From assembly GCA_963691885.1 (NCBI GenBank), contig OY829843.1:3906001-3970000 (forward strand): a stretch of DNA of 64,000 nt, read 5' to 3'. The position numbers and the translations under genes were made by a program. Position 1 is the stretch's first letter; each line of letters opens with the position of its first letter. Below are positions 36,162 to 44,591 of this stretch, in pieces. The stretch comes from G963691885 sp963691885 (GTDB lineage: Bacteria; Pseudomonadota; Alphaproteobacteria; UBA8366; Aestuariispiraceae). The notes beneath the pieces were generated by a model. The model did no database searches, was not told the DNA's origin, and saw only the letters and a program-made list of their open reading frames with translations.

Positions 36162-36180
36162 ATCCTTTTATGTTTTGTGG

Positions 36181-36918
36181 TCAATACCCGAGTAACTCGT
36201 GCAGTGGCATGACCTTGTGAACAGCGATCACCGATGCTGTTGCAAAGACAAGCTCCTTCGGTGGATTAAACTGGCTGCAGATGACCTCGCCAGGACCGCG
36301 CCGGACCAGTCGCTTTAAAAACGCCTCGGTTCCATCGTTATTCTGGTTTTGAACCTGAATGACCACGTCGTCGCCAGGGCGGGGTGGTCGGTGAGGATGA
36401 ACGAGGCAGAGTTCGCCGCTCGGAAACCGTGGTTCCATACTGTCGCCGATTACGTAAATCCCGTATGCATCTGACGCGCTGTCCAGGCCAGGCGGGCGTC
36501 GAACATAGTCGATTACATTCTGATCGATCTGCATTGCTCCGGTTTCAGACCCGGCAGCAGTGCCAAGCACAGGGAGGTTCTTGGGCCAGCTTTGTATATT
36601 GGGTATGCGGGCTGCGGTCTCGAAAAAAGGGGGCTCTGTCGGTCCGGTTGTCTCCTCGTTGCCTGTTGTGGTCGATCCGTGGGGGCTGGACTCGGTGGAG
36701 GAGATCTCGGCCGGTTCTTCGCCGTATTGCAACCAGGCCAACCGCACGTTCAGAATCCTGGCCATATCCGCCATAAGATTTCCTCTGGGCTGATCAACCT
36801 TGCCCTGTGCACATTTGATGACCCGCTCATAAGGCGTGTTCGTTTGCCTTGCCAGTTCCGCAATAGAGATACCGCGTGATTTTGCCGTTGATGTCAGCCG
36901 TTCTGACCAATGTGCCAT
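36181..36918 (-). CDS. Phage repressor, HTH plus S24 (LexA/CI-like) peptidase
   Basis: 245 residues. The helix-turn-helix is at residues 14-60 ('GISIAELARQTNTPYERVIKCAQGKVDQPRG') and a serine/threonine-rich linker follows. The C-terminal S24 domain has the catalytic serine in VIGDSMEP (S160), the lysine in AFLKRLVRRG (K202) and an Ala-Gly cleavage-like site at 121-123. RecA-stimulated self-cleavage, hence SOS-linked induction, is inferred from family behaviour. It is divergent from the structural operon; AATTCCA-type sites lie in both promoters. Start ATG 36918 is chosen over an upstream TTG (36948). Confidence 0.88.
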   Translation of the reverse strand: MAHWSERLTSTAKSRGISIAELARQTNTPYERVIKCAQGKVDQPRGNLMADMARILNVRLAWLQYGEEPAEISSTESSPHGSTTTGNEETTGPTEPPFFETAARIPNIQSWPKNLPVLGTAAGSETGAMQIDQNVIDYVRRPPGLDSASDAYGIYVIGDSMEPRFPSGELCLVHPHRPPRPGDDVVIQVQNQNNDGTEAFLKRLVRRGPGEVICSQFNPPKELVFATASVIAVHKVMPLHELLGY

Positions 36919-36968
36919 CGGGTTGCCTATTCTCACTGTTCCAAGCAAAACACTATCATAAACAAGGG

Positions 36969-36978
36969 TTTAATTCCA
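36969..36978. promoter_or_regulatory. Operator-like half site in the repressor promoter
   Basis: TTTAATTCCA, which reads TGGAATTAAA in the direction of the repressor gene. On the minus strand it lies just upstream of a TATGAT -10-like hexamer. It matches the site in the rightward promoter (TGGAATTTAA) at 9 of 10 bases and the dyad at 36152-36161 exactly. Confidence 0.45.
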
Positions 36979-37037
36979 CAATTTTCTCTATATCAGGGTT
37001 TTTAAATCTATAAAACTCACCATAAAGAATTATTTTC

Positions 37038-37066
37038 TTTACAAATGGAATTTAATTACATATAAT
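37038..37066 (+). promoter_or_regulatory. Sigma-70 promoter of the phage structural operon, with embedded operator
   Basis: TTTACA (37038-37043) and TATAAT (37061-37066) are separated by exactly 17 nt, a near-consensus promoter. The operator-like TGGAATTTAA (37046-37055) lies between the two boxes, where a bound repressor would exclude RNA polymerase. The first gene starts 23 nt beyond the -10 box. Confidence 0.75.
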
Positions 37067-37088
37067 GTATTCAGTCAGAGGGGGGAAC

Positions 37089-37520
37089 ATGACAGCGTTC
37101 AAGCAAGCTGAGTATCGAAACAACGGCCGGGCTCTAGAGGTATCCGTCGAAGAACATAACGCGACGGAAGAATTGCCTCATGCCGTGGACACTTGTGGCG
37201 ATCCTCGGTCAGGGAACCCGTCAGAGCATCAGGGATGCCAGTGGTTTGTTCCAATCCAGGACAGCAGCAACGCGGCGACCCGGCAACATGGGGGACAGCG
37301 GAGTTTGGAAATTCTTGATGGGGAAGAAAAATGCGGGCGCCGCATTGTTCCCGGACTGCCACTTGACGCCCCTTATTGTTGGTATCACGCCAGTCTGGCT
37401 TTTCAGAATGAGACGAGTTGGCGTCGGGAAAACAGACTGGCGCTTGAGCTGCGCTGGCATCTGACGGATGTGATGAATTTCATGCATGTCGTAACTGATG
37501 AGGAGGTTCTGCCGGAATGA
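37089..37520 (+). CDS. Small protein with a GcrA-like Cys/His motif, first gene of the phage operon
   Basis: 143 residues. The pattern CQW (C50, W52), then CGRRIVPGLPLDAPYCWYH (C82, C97, H100), matches the C-terminal Cys-Trp...Cys-Gly...Pro-Tyr-Cys-x2-His signature of the alphaproteobacterial cell-cycle regulator GcrA. The GcrA N-terminal helix-turn-helix is not seen. A likely role is a regulator or metal-binding adaptor; position before terminase also allows a small-terminase role. Start ATG 37089 follows AGAGGGGGG; an ATG/Met 24 nt upstream is possible. It overlaps terL by 4 nt. Confidence 0.6.
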   Translation: MTAFKQAEYRNNGRALEVSVEEHNATEELPHAVDTCGDPRSGNPSEHQGCQWFVPIQDSSNAATRQHGGQRSLEILDGEEKCGRRIVPGLPLDAPYCWYHASLAFQNETSWRRENRLALELRWHLTDVMNFMHVVTDEEVLPE

Positions 37521-39037
37521 CTGCTCAGTCAGTTACTGATGCTGTGTCCTGGGAAGATAGCGCCGTCCAGGAATTGATGAAGCGCTGTCGCCATGACCCA
37601 TTGCGCTTTGTTCAGACCATGTTTCCCTGGGGAAGTGGTGAATTGCGCGATCATCCAGGGCCGGATGACTGGCAAAGGGATATATTGCGAAGCATTGGGG
37701 AAGAATTACGGGGCGAGCAACCGGCCTCTTATACCGGCGCGTCAAATCGGGTTCAAGCGGGTAAACCCGCCCGGCCAACGGTGCGTGTTGCAATTGCCAG
37801 CGGTCATGGGGTTGGAAAGTCGGCGCTGGTCTCTTGGTTGATCCTCTGGTCTCTCATGACCTGCCCTGAAACGCGGGGCGTTGTGACGGCAAATACAGAG
37901 CGACAGTTGCGCACGAAAACCTGGGCCGAGGTTGGCAAATGGCAGAGGTTGATGACCGTACAGGGGTTGCTTCGTTATCGCGCAACCGCCTTGACCGCTG
38001 ATGACCAGGCCTATCAGGCGACCTGGCGCATCGATATGGTGCCGTGGAACGAACGCCGCACTGAGGCTTTTGCAGGATTGCACAATCATGGACGCCGCGT
38101 TGTCTTGTTCTTTGATGAGGCCAGTGCCATTGCCGACAGCGTATGGGAAACAGCCGAAGGGGCTTTGACCGACGGAGATACAGAAATTCTGTGGCTGGTC
38201 TGCGGGAACCCAACACGCAATACGGGGCGGTTTAAACAGTGTTTTCACCGGTTCCGGCATCGCTGGACACGACGTCAGATTGACAGCAGGTCAGCGCGAT
38301 TGACGGATAAGTCCCTGATCGGGACCTGGGTAAGCGATTATGGTGAGGACAGTGACTTTGTTCGGGTTCGGGTCCGCGGGGTTTTCCCGCGACAGGGCGC
38401 TAACCAGTTTATTGCAACCTCGGTCATTGAAGAGGCGCAGGCCCGAAAACTGTCAGTTGAAAATTCGGCCCCAAGAGTGCTCGGCGTTGACGTCGCACGG
38501 TTTGGAGAGGACCAGACCGTCCTGATGCTGCGCCAAGGGCGATGCATCTTGCATATCGAGCGATTCAGGAAACGGGACACTGTTGATGTCGCGAACCTTG
38601 TCGCGCAAGCCATGGAACGGTGGCGGCCCGATGGTGTCTTTATCGATGGCGGCGGTGTTGGCGGGGGTGTAATTGACAATTTGAGGCGGCTGAACCGTCC
38701 GGTGGTGGAGGTCTTGTTCGGGGCGCGGGCATTGAAAGACACGGAATATGCCAACCGCCGGGCTGAGATGTGGGGCGAGATGCGGAAATGGTTGGCAGGC
38801 GCATCCCTGCCGGATGATCGCGAATTGATGGATGACTTGGCCGGTCCGGAATATGGGTTCGTGCGGGAAAACGTTATTGCCCTGGAGCGCAAGAAAGACA
38901 TGAAGGCGAGGGGGCTCAATAGCCCGGATTGCGCGGATGCCCTTGCACTTACGTTTGCGCAGCCTGTTCGGGCACGACAGGTTGCAGGGGGTGATGGCCA
39001 ATTTTCTGCAGACAGTGCATGGGGTGTTCTGGAATGA
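37517..39037 (+). CDS. terL: Phage terminase large subunit
   Basis: 506 residues. The N-terminal ATPase has Walker A GHGVGKSA (96-103) and Walker B VVLFFDEA (195-202), followed by the coupling motif 'CGNPTRNTGRF'. The C-terminal RNase-H-like nuclease begins VLGVDVARFGEDQTV (321-335), with a second acidic site in 'VFIDGGGVGGGVID' and a third near 'NSPDCADALALTF'. It packages DNA into proheads. All catalytic acids are in place, so it looks functional. The GcrA-like gene overlaps its start by 4 nt. Confidence 0.95.
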   Translation: MTAQSVTDAVSWEDSAVQELMKRCRHDPLRFVQTMFPWGSGELRDHPGPDDWQRDILRSIGEELRGEQPASYTGASNRVQAGKPARPTVRVAIASGHGVGKSALVSWLILWSLMTCPETRGVVTANTERQLRTKTWAEVGKWQRLMTVQGLLRYRATALTADDQAYQATWRIDMVPWNERRTEAFAGLHNHGRRVVLFFDEASAIADSVWETAEGALTDGDTEILWLVCGNPTRNTGRFKQCFHRFRHRWTRRQIDSRSARLTDKSLIGTWVSDYGEDSDFVRVRVRGVFPRQGANQFIATSVIEEAQARKLSVENSAPRVLGVDVARFGEDQTVLMLRQGRCILHIERFRKRDTVDVANLVAQAMERWRPDGVFIDGGGVGGGVIDNLRRLNRPVVEVLFGARALKDTEYANRRAEMWGEMRKWLAGASLPDDRELMDDLAGPEYGFVRENVIALERKKDMKARGLNSPDCADALALTFAQPVRARQVAGGDGQFSADSAWGVLE

Positions 39038-39537
39038 CAGTTGATAATTCAGGAAAGACTGGGGAGCGCTGGTACCTTGTGTGCTGCGATCCCGACCCGG
39101 CGCAACAACAGCACGGGTTTTCCGGTCGCCTGCTTGATTGGGTGCTGGGGTTTCTCAAACCGGGCTTTCGCCATTGTTTCGTGGTCCGGGAGGTTTGCCG
39201 CAACCATGAATACCAGGTTCCCGGAATAATTTTGAACCCTCATGCAACACAGTTTGACGTTTGTCTTGCGAGTGATTTATTTGGAACAAATCATGAACAA
39301 ATCGATTTTCCAGTATGGGAATACCTGATGGAGGCGGAAAGAGAGGGACGGGCAAATGTTATATCAGTCGTCCGGGAGATGCCTGAAAAGGTAAAGCTCG
39401 TCCGTTTCCTGACATGTACACGATTTGCGGCATATGCGTTGGGGCTTTCCGTGCCCTGGTATGTCATCACACCGTTTTCGCTCTATCGCTGGGTCAATCA
39501 ATACGCCAACAGCAACCATATTCAACAGAATAAGTAA
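39034..39537 (+). CDS. Phage protein of unknown function
   Basis: 167 residues. I do not recognise it firmly. It opens 'RWYLVCCDPDPAQQQHGFSG' and contains 'FLKPGFRHCFVVREV', a form seen in small phage proteins encoded just after terminase. Conserved-looking Cys and His residues (RHCF) with a downstream hydrophobic helix allow a papain-like fold, but this is speculation. Its ATG overlaps the terL stop (ATGA). Confidence 0.7.
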   Translation: MTVDNSGKTGERWYLVCCDPDPAQQQHGFSGRLLDWVLGFLKPGFRHCFVVREVCRNHEYQVPGIILNPHATQFDVCLASDLFGTNHEQIDFPVWEYLMEAEREGRANVISVVREMPEKVKLVRFLTCTRFAAYALGLSVPWYVITPFSLYRWVNQYANSNHIQQNK

Positions 39538-39565
39538 TACGACACTACAGAAAAGGAGAATCCCG

Positions 39566-39799
39566 ATGGGTGGAATATTCAGCGGTCCCAAGCCGCCGCC
39601 GCCGCCGCCGGTAAACAGAGAGTTGGAACAGCAGCTGGCCGATGAACGGGCGGAACGCCAAAGGGCGGAGGACCGAAACGACGCACGTATCCGCAATCTG
39701 AGGCGGCGTGGCCAGAGGCGTCCCCTGTTGTTTGACAGTTTTGACGGGGTATCTGACACCCAGCCGTCCTCGTCCTCGCCCTCAAATACGCTTGGTTGA
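39566..39799 (+). CDS. Small proline-rich phage protein
   Basis: 77 residues: MGGIFSGPKPPPPPPV, a charged helix (about 18-50) with many Arg/Glu, then a serine-rich tail. Proteins starting MGGIF with a proline run are common just ahead of the portal in BPP-1/T7-like phages; the function is unknown. A strong AGGAGA site precedes ATG 39566. Confidence 0.75.
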   Translation: MGGIFSGPKPPPPPPVNRELEQQLADERAERQRAEDRNDARIRNLRRRGQRRPLLFDSFDGVSDTQPSSSSPSNTLG

Positions 39800-39812
39800 G
39801 AAAGGGTAGTCC

Positions 39813-41441
39813 ATGACGACTGGTATGAATTCAACGGCGCAGGGTCAGGGAAAACCCGAAATCCTGATGCGCTATGAACTGGCTGAGAGGCGCCGCCGCA
39901 GATGGGATCCTGTTCTGCGCGAGGCGTATCGACTGACACTGCCCGAATTTGAAGTTGACGCCACGGACCGGCGTAACTGGGCCCGTGCCGAACGACCTTT
40001 GGGGCAGGAGGTTCGCAGTCAGATTTTCGACAGTACGGGTGCCGATGCGCTGGATGAGAAAGCCGCGCGGGTGCATGGGCAACTTTTCCCACCTTTTCAG
40101 GAATGGATGGCTCTGCAGGATCCAATGCCTGGAACAAGTCAAGTCGATGTCGACGAGGTGCAGGAGACAAGTGACGCCCGACAATCCATTGTCGAGAAAT
40201 TTCACAGGGCAATCGACACCTCGAACTTTCATACCGAGATCGCGCCAGCGCTGCGGGAAGCCCATATCTCGCTCGGCTGTCTGAATGTGAATTTTGGGAC
40301 GCCGGAGAACCCGCTGAGCTTTGAAGCAGTGCCGGTATCCAGAGTAACCCTGGAAGAGGCCTTTGACGGGATTCCCAGGACTGTCTTTCTGACCATGCCT
40401 GTTCGGTTGAGGGAATTAAAGCTTCGCTATCCAAATGCGCGTTTGTCCCCGTCTACGAGAGAGATGATTGAGAAGACGCCGGATGAAACTGTTGAAGTCC
40501 TGGAAGCCAATATCTGGTCACCGGAAGGGCGGGATGGTGGCCAGGGCGGACATATTCATTGGTCCGTCTGGACCCTGCAGGATCAGCAAATGATTCTCGA
40601 AGACCGCCTTGATACCGAACGAACAATTGCGTTCAGGGTGGACAAGGCACCTGGCGAGGTTATGGGGCGAGGTCCGGTTCTTAAAGCGCTGCCGGAAATC
40701 AAAACGGCAAACAAGATTGTGGAACTGGTTCTAAAAAATGCCTCTATCGCTGTAACCGGCATTTGGCAGGCGGAAGATGATGGGGTGCTGAACCCCGCCA
40801 ATATCCGGTTGGTACCAGGGGCCATTATTCCAAAGGCAACAGGATCAAAGGGGCTGACACCGCTGGAAGCGCCCGGACGTTTCGACATCTCGCAATTGTT
40901 GTTGAAAGATCTCCAGAACCGAATCCGCATGGCGATAAAGGGACCTGAATTGCCACCGGCAGACGAGACAGCGCGGACGGCATTCGAACTGGGGGAACGG
41001 CGCGCGGATCAGCGGTCGATTGAGGCACCACAAACCCTTCAATTGATGAACGAACTTTACGACCGGTTGGCGCGGCGATGCTTTTACATCCTATCGCATC
41101 ATTCAATGGCGGGCAGCCCGTATTATATCGCATCCGGGCCAGGGGGTAACGATGCCTATGATCTGGTCCCAACGTCGCCCCTGGTGCGGGTTCAGGAAGA
41201 AACAAACGCGACAGGTGGCGTAGCAGGTCTGGTGGATCTCGCAGGCCTGGTTGGAATTGAAGCGATTTCGTCCGTCGTGAATGTACCGGATCTTTTGCGG
41301 TGGTGGCTGCGTAAATCCGGCCTGCCGGATTACTTGATCCTGCGGAATAACGAGGGTGCGGAAATGCGATCACCCCCAGTCGAAAATGTTGGTCAAACCG
41401 AAATCCTGCCAGAGGAGGGACCAAATGGTGGGGCCGCCTGA
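39813..41441 (+). CDS. Portal (head-to-tail connector) protein
   Basis: 542 residues of the T7-type head-tail connecting family. It begins 'EILMRYELAERRRRRWDPVLREAYRLTLPEF', with 'QIFDSTGADALDEKAARVHGQLFPPFQEWMAL' near residue 75. It forms the dodecameric ring through which DNA enters and to which the tail attaches. Length fits podoviral portals (500-600). Starts 14 nt after the previous gene and overlaps the next start. Confidence 0.9.
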   Translation: MTTGMNSTAQGQGKPEILMRYELAERRRRRWDPVLREAYRLTLPEFEVDATDRRNWARAERPLGQEVRSQIFDSTGADALDEKAARVHGQLFPPFQEWMALQDPMPGTSQVDVDEVQETSDARQSIVEKFHRAIDTSNFHTEIAPALREAHISLGCLNVNFGTPENPLSFEAVPVSRVTLEEAFDGIPRTVFLTMPVRLRELKLRYPNARLSPSTREMIEKTPDETVEVLEANIWSPEGRDGGQGGHIHWSVWTLQDQQMILEDRLDTERTIAFRVDKAPGEVMGRGPVLKALPEIKTANKIVELVLKNASIAVTGIWQAEDDGVLNPANIRLVPGAIIPKATGSKGLTPLEAPGRFDISQLLLKDLQNRIRMAIKGPELPPADETARTAFELGERRADQRSIEAPQTLQLMNELYDRLARRCFYILSHHSMAGSPYYIASGPGGNDAYDLVPTSPLVRVQEETNATGGVAGLVDLAGLVGIEAISSVVNVPDLLRWWLRKSGLPDYLILRNNEGAEMRSPPVENVGQTEILPEEGPNGGAA

Positions 41442-41640
41442 CGAAGATATAGCGCGCGTTTTCGCCCGTGTTTTCAGGGGGAATGACGGGGAACAGGCGC
41501 GCTGGTTTTTGCGCCGCATGACCCTTGAACGTGTGTTGCCGCCGTCTGCCATGGCCGAAGAATTGAGGGAGCTAGAGGGTCAGAGACGTTTGGTGAAATT
41601 AGTTGAGAACCTTATTGCAAGAGGAAATTCAGATGATTGA
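41425..41640 (+). CDS. Bbp19-like small phage protein
   Basis: 71 residues: 'DEDIARVFARVFRGNDGEQARWFLRRMTLERVLPP...GQRRLVKLVENLIARG'. The short helical layout and its place directly after the portal resemble Bordetella phage Bbp19. Start ATG 41425 has AGAGGAGGG and lies inside the last codons of the portal gene. Function unknown. Confidence 0.75.
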   Translation: MVGPPDEDIARVFARVFRGNDGEQARWFLRRMTLERVLPPSAMAEELRELEGQRRLVKLVENLIARGNSDD

Positions 41641-42262
41641 ACAATCCAGAAATTTAGCAGTAAATCAGAATGGAACTGGCCAGGGTGAACCCACCCCCGC
41701 CGGCATGGCGCAGCGTTACCGCCTTTCAGTGCCGGCCGATCTGACAGATCGCGGCATTGAACCGGATGAGAGAGACCCTCTGTATCTTGCAGCGTCAGAA
41801 TGGGCGATGAGGCACAACCTCAGTCAAGACGACTTTGATGAGCTGGCCGCAATGTTTTATCAGCGGGAGGCATCCCTTATGGATGAATCCAGCCAGGACA
41901 TCCAAATCCAGCGCAGGCGGTTTATCGAAAAATTTGCGCCCCCGTCTTTTGCCGGGCGCGAAGACGAAGATGCGTTTTCGATTGCTGAACGCAACGCCAG
42001 GCCCGTGACCAATTGGGTTGGCGGACTTCTTGGGCCGGCGTTTCAGGAAGACCCTGAACTGCTGGAAGTTTATCGGTACCTTCTGTCAACGGCCGATGGT
42101 GTTCGTTTCCTGGCGACAATGAAACGGGTCATAGGCGAGCCCACGCCCGTGCGCTTTGCCTCGTCTTCAGCGCCTGCACGCAAACGGTCGCGGGAAGAAA
42201 TTTTGTATGGGGACACAACGCCAAATGTTGGCACCAATCAACGCCCGAAACCGTCTTTTTAA
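41633..42262 (+). CDS. Putative scaffolding protein
   Basis: 209 residues, hydrophilic, with alternating acidic and basic stretches, a helical middle and a basic C-terminal tail (ARKRSREEILYGD). No domain is recognised. The place between portal/Bbp19-like genes and the capsid gene is where podoviruses encode the scaffold, so this is assigned by position. ATG 41633 follows GAGGAAA and overlaps the previous gene. Confidence 0.6.
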   Translation: MIEQSRNLAVNQNGTGQGEPTPAGMAQRYRLSVPADLTDRGIEPDERDPLYLAASEWAMRHNLSQDDFDELAAMFYQREASLMDESSQDIQIQRRRFIEKFAPPSFAGREDEDAFSIAERNARPVTNWVGGLLGPAFQEDPELLEVYRYLLSTADGVRFLATMKRVIGEPTPVRFASSSAPARKRSREEILYGDTTPNVGTNQRPKPSF

Positions 42263-42306
42263 GTTCTCTGTTCATTTCATATCAATATCAATTTTGGAGT
42301 AAAATT

Positions 42307-43308
42307 ATGGCTACACTTGGAGCACGATTCCTCAATCTCGCGGATACCTACAAGCGTCAGGGTGGTGGTGAGTCCCGAATTTCGGAAATCATTGAAACAC
42401 TGAGCGAAACAAATGAAATTATGCTGGATTCTATCGCTGTTGAGGCTAATGAAGGTGTCAGTCACCTCTCAACCATTCGAACTGGCCTGCCGACGAATAT
42501 CTGGCGGCGTCTGTATCAAGGGGTTCCTGAATCCAAATCGACGACACAACAGGTGCGCGATGCATGTGGTATGCTGGAGAGTTTTGCCAGCCATGACCGG
42601 GACTTGGTAATGAAGCAGACCAACCCTCAATTGTTCCGAATGCTGGAAAGCCGGGCTCATCTGGAATCAATGGGGCAAGCCTTGGCGGAAACCTTCATCT
42701 ATGGTGATACGGCGGTAACGCCGGAGCGTTTCATGGGACTGGCACCACGATATGACAGCCACCAGGCAACAGACAGCAGCAAATCCAGCTATAATGTCAT
42801 CGATGCCGGTGGCACGGGGTCCGACAATACCTCAATGTGGTTTGTGAAATGGGGCGATGCAACCGTTCACTTCATTTACCCGAATGGCAGCAACGCCGGT
42901 GTTACCCACGAAGACCTCGGCGTGGATACTGTTCTGGATGCCGACGGTAATCCGTATCGCGCGTATCGAGATCACTACAAGCATGACGTCGGATTTGTGG
43001 TGAAGGACTGGCGGTCTGTTTCGCGTATTGCCAATATTGACGTCAGTGCGCTCAGGGCCGGAACAATCGCGCTCGAAGACTTCATGATCGAAGCGTTTTA
43101 TCGGACCGACGATACTCAGGGGAACATGGCGGTGTATTGCAACAGGGATGTTCAGGTTGCCCTGCACAAACGTGCCAAAGACAAGGCAAATGTCAATCTT
43201 TCGCTTGAGGAATTCTCGGGCAAGAAAGTGGTCAGCTTCCTGGGGGCACCAATACGGCGTGTATCCAAGATTCTAAACACTGAGGCGAATGTTCCTGTGG
43301 CCTCATAG
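42307..43308 (+). CDS. Major capsid protein
   Basis: 333 residues: 'LADTYKRQGGGESRISEIIETLSETNEIMLDSI', 'GLPTNIWRRLYQGVPESKSTTQQVRDACGMLESF' and 'EALAETFIYGDTAV-like' segments are typical of BPP-1-like podoviral capsid proteins with the HK97 fold. It builds the icosahedral head. It has a separate 44-nt leader with GGAG before ATG 42307, as expected for the most abundant virion protein. Confidence 0.88.
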   Translation: MATLGARFLNLADTYKRQGGGESRISEIIETLSETNEIMLDSIAVEANEGVSHLSTIRTGLPTNIWRRLYQGVPESKSTTQQVRDACGMLESFASHDRDLVMKQTNPQLFRMLESRAHLESMGQALAETFIYGDTAVTPERFMGLAPRYDSHQATDSSKSSYNVIDAGGTGSDNTSMWFVKWGDATVHFIYPNGSNAGVTHEDLGVDTVLDADGNPYRAYRDHYKHDVGFVVKDWRSVSRIANIDVSALRAGTIALEDFMIEAFYRTDDTQGNMAVYCNRDVQVALHKRAKDKANVNLSLEEFSGKKVVSFLGAPIRRVSKILNTEANVPVAS

Positions 43309-43379
43309 TTGGAGCGGCCCGTTCCGCCCGCCTGAAACCGTTTATTTCAAAAATTATTTCACATTGATTGGAGAAACAT

Positions 43380-43772
43380 ATGATTCTCGATAGCACGACA
43401 CTGTTTTCCGATGCCCAGAGTCTGACCGCCAGTGCGGTTTCAACAAACAAGATCGACTTGGGACCGGGGCGCGATATTGGGCCGGGTGTTGCGGTCCCCT
43501 TACTGGTCCAGGTGGTTGAGGATTTTGACCGCCTCACGGCACTGACGGTCGAAATTCAGACCGATGATGACGAAGGATTTTCAAATCCGGATACGCTGGT
43601 TACCTCACGCCGCGAGTTGGCGGACCTGAAGCGCGGACGCCGGTTCCCGCTATCCGTCATTCCTGAAGGGAGCCGTCGCTTCCTTCGACTCAATTATGTC
43701 GTTTCCGGTACGGCCCCAACACAGGGAAAGATTACGTCCGGCATTGTTTGGGGTGTTCAGTCAAATCGCTAG
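43380..43772 (+). CDS. Bbp16-like capsid cement protein
   Basis: 130 residues: MILDSTTLFSDAQSLTASAVS start, 'IDLGPGRDIGPGVAVPLLVQV', then a beta-rich jellyroll-like domain. This matches the Bbp16 family, whose BPP-1 member decorates and stabilises the capsid. It follows the capsid gene by 71 nt with a GGAG site. Confidence 0.85.
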   Translation: MILDSTTLFSDAQSLTASAVSTNKIDLGPGRDIGPGVAVPLLVQVVEDFDRLTALTVEIQTDDDEGFSNPDTLVTSRRELADLKRGRRFPLSVIPEGSRRFLRLNYVVSGTAPTQGKITSGIVWGVQSNR

Positions 43773-43780
43773 GCGCGGTC

Positions 43781-43990
43781 ATGGCTCAACAAAAAGTGCG
43801 GGCGGTGAAGGCGGGCTTTTATGGCCGTCTTCGCCAACCCGGAGAGGTGTTTTCTGTGTCTTCAGATGCAGTCTCTCAAATATGGATTCGACCCTTATCA
43901 ACCCCGAAAAAACGGAATGAACCACGTGGTGGCGCAAAGAAACCGGCGCCAGGAAAAAAAGAACCGGAAAGGAAAAAGCAGAATGACTGA
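43781..43990 (+). CDS. Small phage protein (FYGRLRQPGEVFxV type)
   Basis: 69 residues: 'VRAVKAGFYGRLRQPGEVFSV' followed by 'WIRPL' and a lysine/proline-rich tail. Short proteins with this FYG...PGE.F pattern are frequent between capsid and tail genes in many phages; function unknown. It starts 8 nt after the cement gene and overlaps the next start by 8 nt. Confidence 0.72.
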   Translation: MAQQKVRAVKAGFYGRLRQPGEVFSVSSDAVSQIWIRPLSTPKKRNEPRGGAKKPAPGKKEPERKKQND

Positions 43991-44591
43991 CACGGCCATT
44001 TCCCTTTGCAGCGTCGCCATGATGCGATTGGGGGCAAATGCAATTGCATCTTTTGAAGAAGGAACCGTTGAGTCCGATATTGCGTCTGCCTTGTATCCAC
44101 AAGCACGGGATTTCCTTTTGGGGGCGTATCCGTGGAGTTTCGCCACAGCACAGCGGCGACTGCCCCGATTGTCGGTTGAACCGATAAGTGACTTCAAATA
44201 CGCCTTCCAGAAACCGGCGGATTTTCTACGTGCCCTTTCCTTGGGTCGTGCACATCCTGGTTCCGGTGGGACACCGTCCAGTCGTGGTCTGGAGTATCGA
44301 ATAAGAGGGGATGAAATTCACGCAAACAGCAAGCACGTCTTGTTGAACTACATATTCAGACCGGAAATTGCGCAATTTCCCCCGTATTTTGTCAAAGCGC
44401 TCGGCGACCTTCTGTCTGCGGAATTCTGTCTTCCAATTATCGAGAATACCAGTCGTTCTGAACTTCTTCACAGATTGTCGGAGACATCATTCCAGATTGC
44501 CCGCCTCGCTGATGCGCAAAGCAACTCCCCCCTTCGGGTTGAGGACTATTCCCTGATCGATGCCCGCAACGAAAGTATTGGATCATGGTAA
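43983..44591 (+). CDS. Tail tubular protein A (gp11-like adaptor)
   Basis: 202 residues: 'ISLCSVAMMRLGANAIASFEEGTVESDIASALYPQARDFLLGAYPWSFATAQRRLPRL' is the hallmark of T7 gp11-type tail tubular A/adaptor proteins, and 'YFVKALGDLLSAEFCLPI' is the second helix pair. It links the portal to the nozzle. Its ATG lies inside the previous gene and its stop inside the next start. Confidence 0.88.
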   Translation: MTDTAISLCSVAMMRLGANAIASFEEGTVESDIASALYPQARDFLLGAYPWSFATAQRRLPRLSVEPISDFKYAFQKPADFLRALSLGRAHPGSGGTPSSRGLEYRIRGDEIHANSKHVLLNYIFRPEIAQFPPYFVKALGDLLSAEFCLPIIENTSRSELLHRLSETSFQIARLADAQSNSPLRVEDYSLIDARNESIGSW

